Shown piece after piece: positions 6,783 through 7,560 of a stretch of 7,560 nt of DNA (the stretch's first letter is position 1; each line of letters begins with the position of its first letter). Made by a program: the position numbers and the translations under genes. Origin of the DNA: Planctomycetota bacterium (lineage in GTDB: Bacteria; Planctomycetota; UBA1135; GCA-002686595); NCBI GenBank assembly GCA_011524785.1, contig WTJQ01000033.1, positions 1-7,560 of the forward strand, written 5' to 3'. The notes under the pieces were generated by a model, which searched no databases, was not told the DNA's origin, and was given only the letters and a program-made list of their open reading frames with translations.

Positions 6783-7472
6783 TCACCGCGCGGGTGCCTC
6801 CTCCTCGAACACCCCGGTCACGGACACCGAAGCGCCATCTGCGCCGTCCTGCACGATCCGAGCCGAGGCCTCCGCCGGGAGGAGGGCCAAGCCGCTGGTT
6901 CCGAGAACGCACAGAGCGGTGGCCCAGCCGTCGGCCTGGGCCGCACACGGGGCCACGACCGTCGCTGCTGCGTCTTGATCGAGCCAGGTGCCGCTGCGCG
7001 CATCCAGGATGTGCCCGATCTGCACCTCGTCGATCACCAGCGGTCGTGCAGCCAGCCCCGAGGTCGCGACGGCGCACTCCGCGAGGAGGAGGGAGGCTGA
7101 GTCACCGGGTCGTCCCTCGATCCGCACGGGCCATCCCGGCGCACCTGGCGGCGCGAGGCCCAGCAGGAGGTCACCACCTCCATCGAGCATGAAGTGGGGC
7201 AAGCCCGCCTCGACGAGGAGTCTGCCCATACGGTCGAGCGCGAGCCCCTTGCCGAAGGCACCGAAGTCCAGGCGCATCCCCTCTCGAGTGGCCCTGGCCT
7301 CGGGACCGGGCCGCTGCTCCAGCAGGTGCCAGCCCACGGCCCCACGGGCCGTCTCCAGGCGGTCCTGAGGGGGCAGCGTGCCCTGCCGCGCTGCCCGACG
7401 CCACAGACGCGTCAGAGGCCCCACCGTGGGATCGACGACCCCGCCCGATGCTTCGTGCAGGCGCCCCCCCAC
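6783..7472 (-). CDS. apbE: FAD:protein FMN transferase (ApbE), downstream frame of a frameshifted gene
   Basis: ApbE takes FMN from FAD and attaches it covalently to Thr or Ser of target flavoproteins in the envelope, with Mg2+. Numbering from the GTG at 7472, this frame holds most of the enzyme: ASGGVVDPTVGPL at 8-20, LDFGAFGKGLALDRMG at 68-83, the DGGGD turn at 97-101, ATSG at 136-139, HILDARSG at 154-161, and the metal-site region ADGWATAL at 180-187, where Asp181 and Thr185 fit the usual D-x-x-x-T. At 229 residues it is shorter than the roughly 300-350 typical of the family. The GTG at 7472 is probably not a real start: convincing ApbE sequence continues upstream in another frame, separated by a run of seven G. 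No target flavoprotein (NqrC, RnfG or FMN-bind type) is in the window. The stop lies 18 bases before the oxidoreductase start. Confidence 0.85.
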   Translation of the reverse strand: MGGRLHEASGGVVDPTVGPLTRLWRRAARQGTLPPQDRLETARGAVGWHLLEQRPGPEARATREGMRLDFGAFGKGLALDRMGRLLVEAGLPHFMLDGGGDLLLGLAPPGAPGWPVRIEGRPGDSASLLLAECAVATSGLAARPLVIDEVQIGHILDARSGTWLDQDAAATVVAPCAAQADGWATALCVLGTSGLALLPAEASARIVQDGADGASVSVTGVFEEEAPAR

Positions 7473-7560
7473 TGGAGTGCCTCGGCGAGGACCTCACCGA
7501 CCGGGGTCCACGAGCGCCCCTCCACGAGCCGGCGCGCCTCGCTCGTCGACACGTAATCAC
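7464..7560 (-). pseudogene. apbE: 5' part of apbE in a different reading frame, cut by the window edge
   Basis: Reading the minus strand from 7558 gives an open frame containing STSEARRLVEG and then TPVGEVLAEALQWG. This is the ApbE region that normally precedes the SGGVVDPTVGPL motif, corresponding to the family's S-x-y-x-x-x-S-E-x-x-x-l segment and the following helix. It reaches seven consecutive G (7470-7464) and would continue out of frame as GACTKH. Removing one G, or slipping back one base, joins it exactly to the downstream ApbE frame as QWG-RLHEASGG. The gene is therefore one ApbE broken by a single-base indel, by sequencing error or mutation, or is read through by frameshifting. The remaining N-terminus, including any signal peptide or lipobox, is outside the window. 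Confidence 0.75.

Noticed and set aside
5391..7100. A 569-codon open frame on the plus strand, opposite the oxidoreductase and apbE genes
   Set aside because: It is fully antisense to two genes with clear motifs. Its Val-, Ala-, Arg- and His-rich composition, without recognisable domains, is what the opposite strand of GC-rich codons produces.

Overview
The window is GC-rich throughout and gene-dense. It looks like a piece of a chromosome from a member of the Planctomycetota. That assignment is inference, resting on four features: a secreted reprolysin-like metalloprotease with a C-terminal module of a style I associate with planctomycete exported proteins, a twin-arginine Gfo/Idh/MocA oxidoreductase, a Cys-type exported sulfatase, and a GlnS-type glutaminyl-tRNA synthetase. 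No mobile element, CRISPR array, tRNA or rRNA gene was seen.

Left part, plus strand. The window opens inside a secreted zinc metalloprotease gene (bases 2-1639, 5' end outside the window). It is followed by a 17-bp GC-rich stem-loop (1676-1714) that is probably its terminator, then by a small DoxX-type membrane protein gene (1823-2221).

Right part, minus strand, transcribed right to left: an ApbE-type FAD:protein FMN transferase (5' end outside the window, reading frame broken at a run of seven G), a Tat-exported Gfo/Idh/MocA oxidoreductase (5475-6764), an exported sulfatase (3949-5427), and glnS (2247-3920). The gaps between these genes are only 18, 47 and 28 bases, so they could form one transcription unit that joins envelope or catabolic enzymes to a housekeeping tRNA synthetase. 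The plus- and minus-strand genes converge at 2222-2246 with no obvious shared terminator.

Possible joint role (inference): the sulfatase and oxidoreductase would act outside the cytoplasm on sulfated or modified carbohydrates, as planctomycetes commonly do. ApbE would attach FMN to exported or membrane flavoproteins. GlnS is housekeeping and may simply be downstream.

I found no convincing new multi-gene system. The observations most worth checking are the apbE frameshift at a G7 run that also matches a -1 slippery heptamer, and a perfect 14-bp inverted repeat that puts the sulfatase start codon at the edge of its loop.
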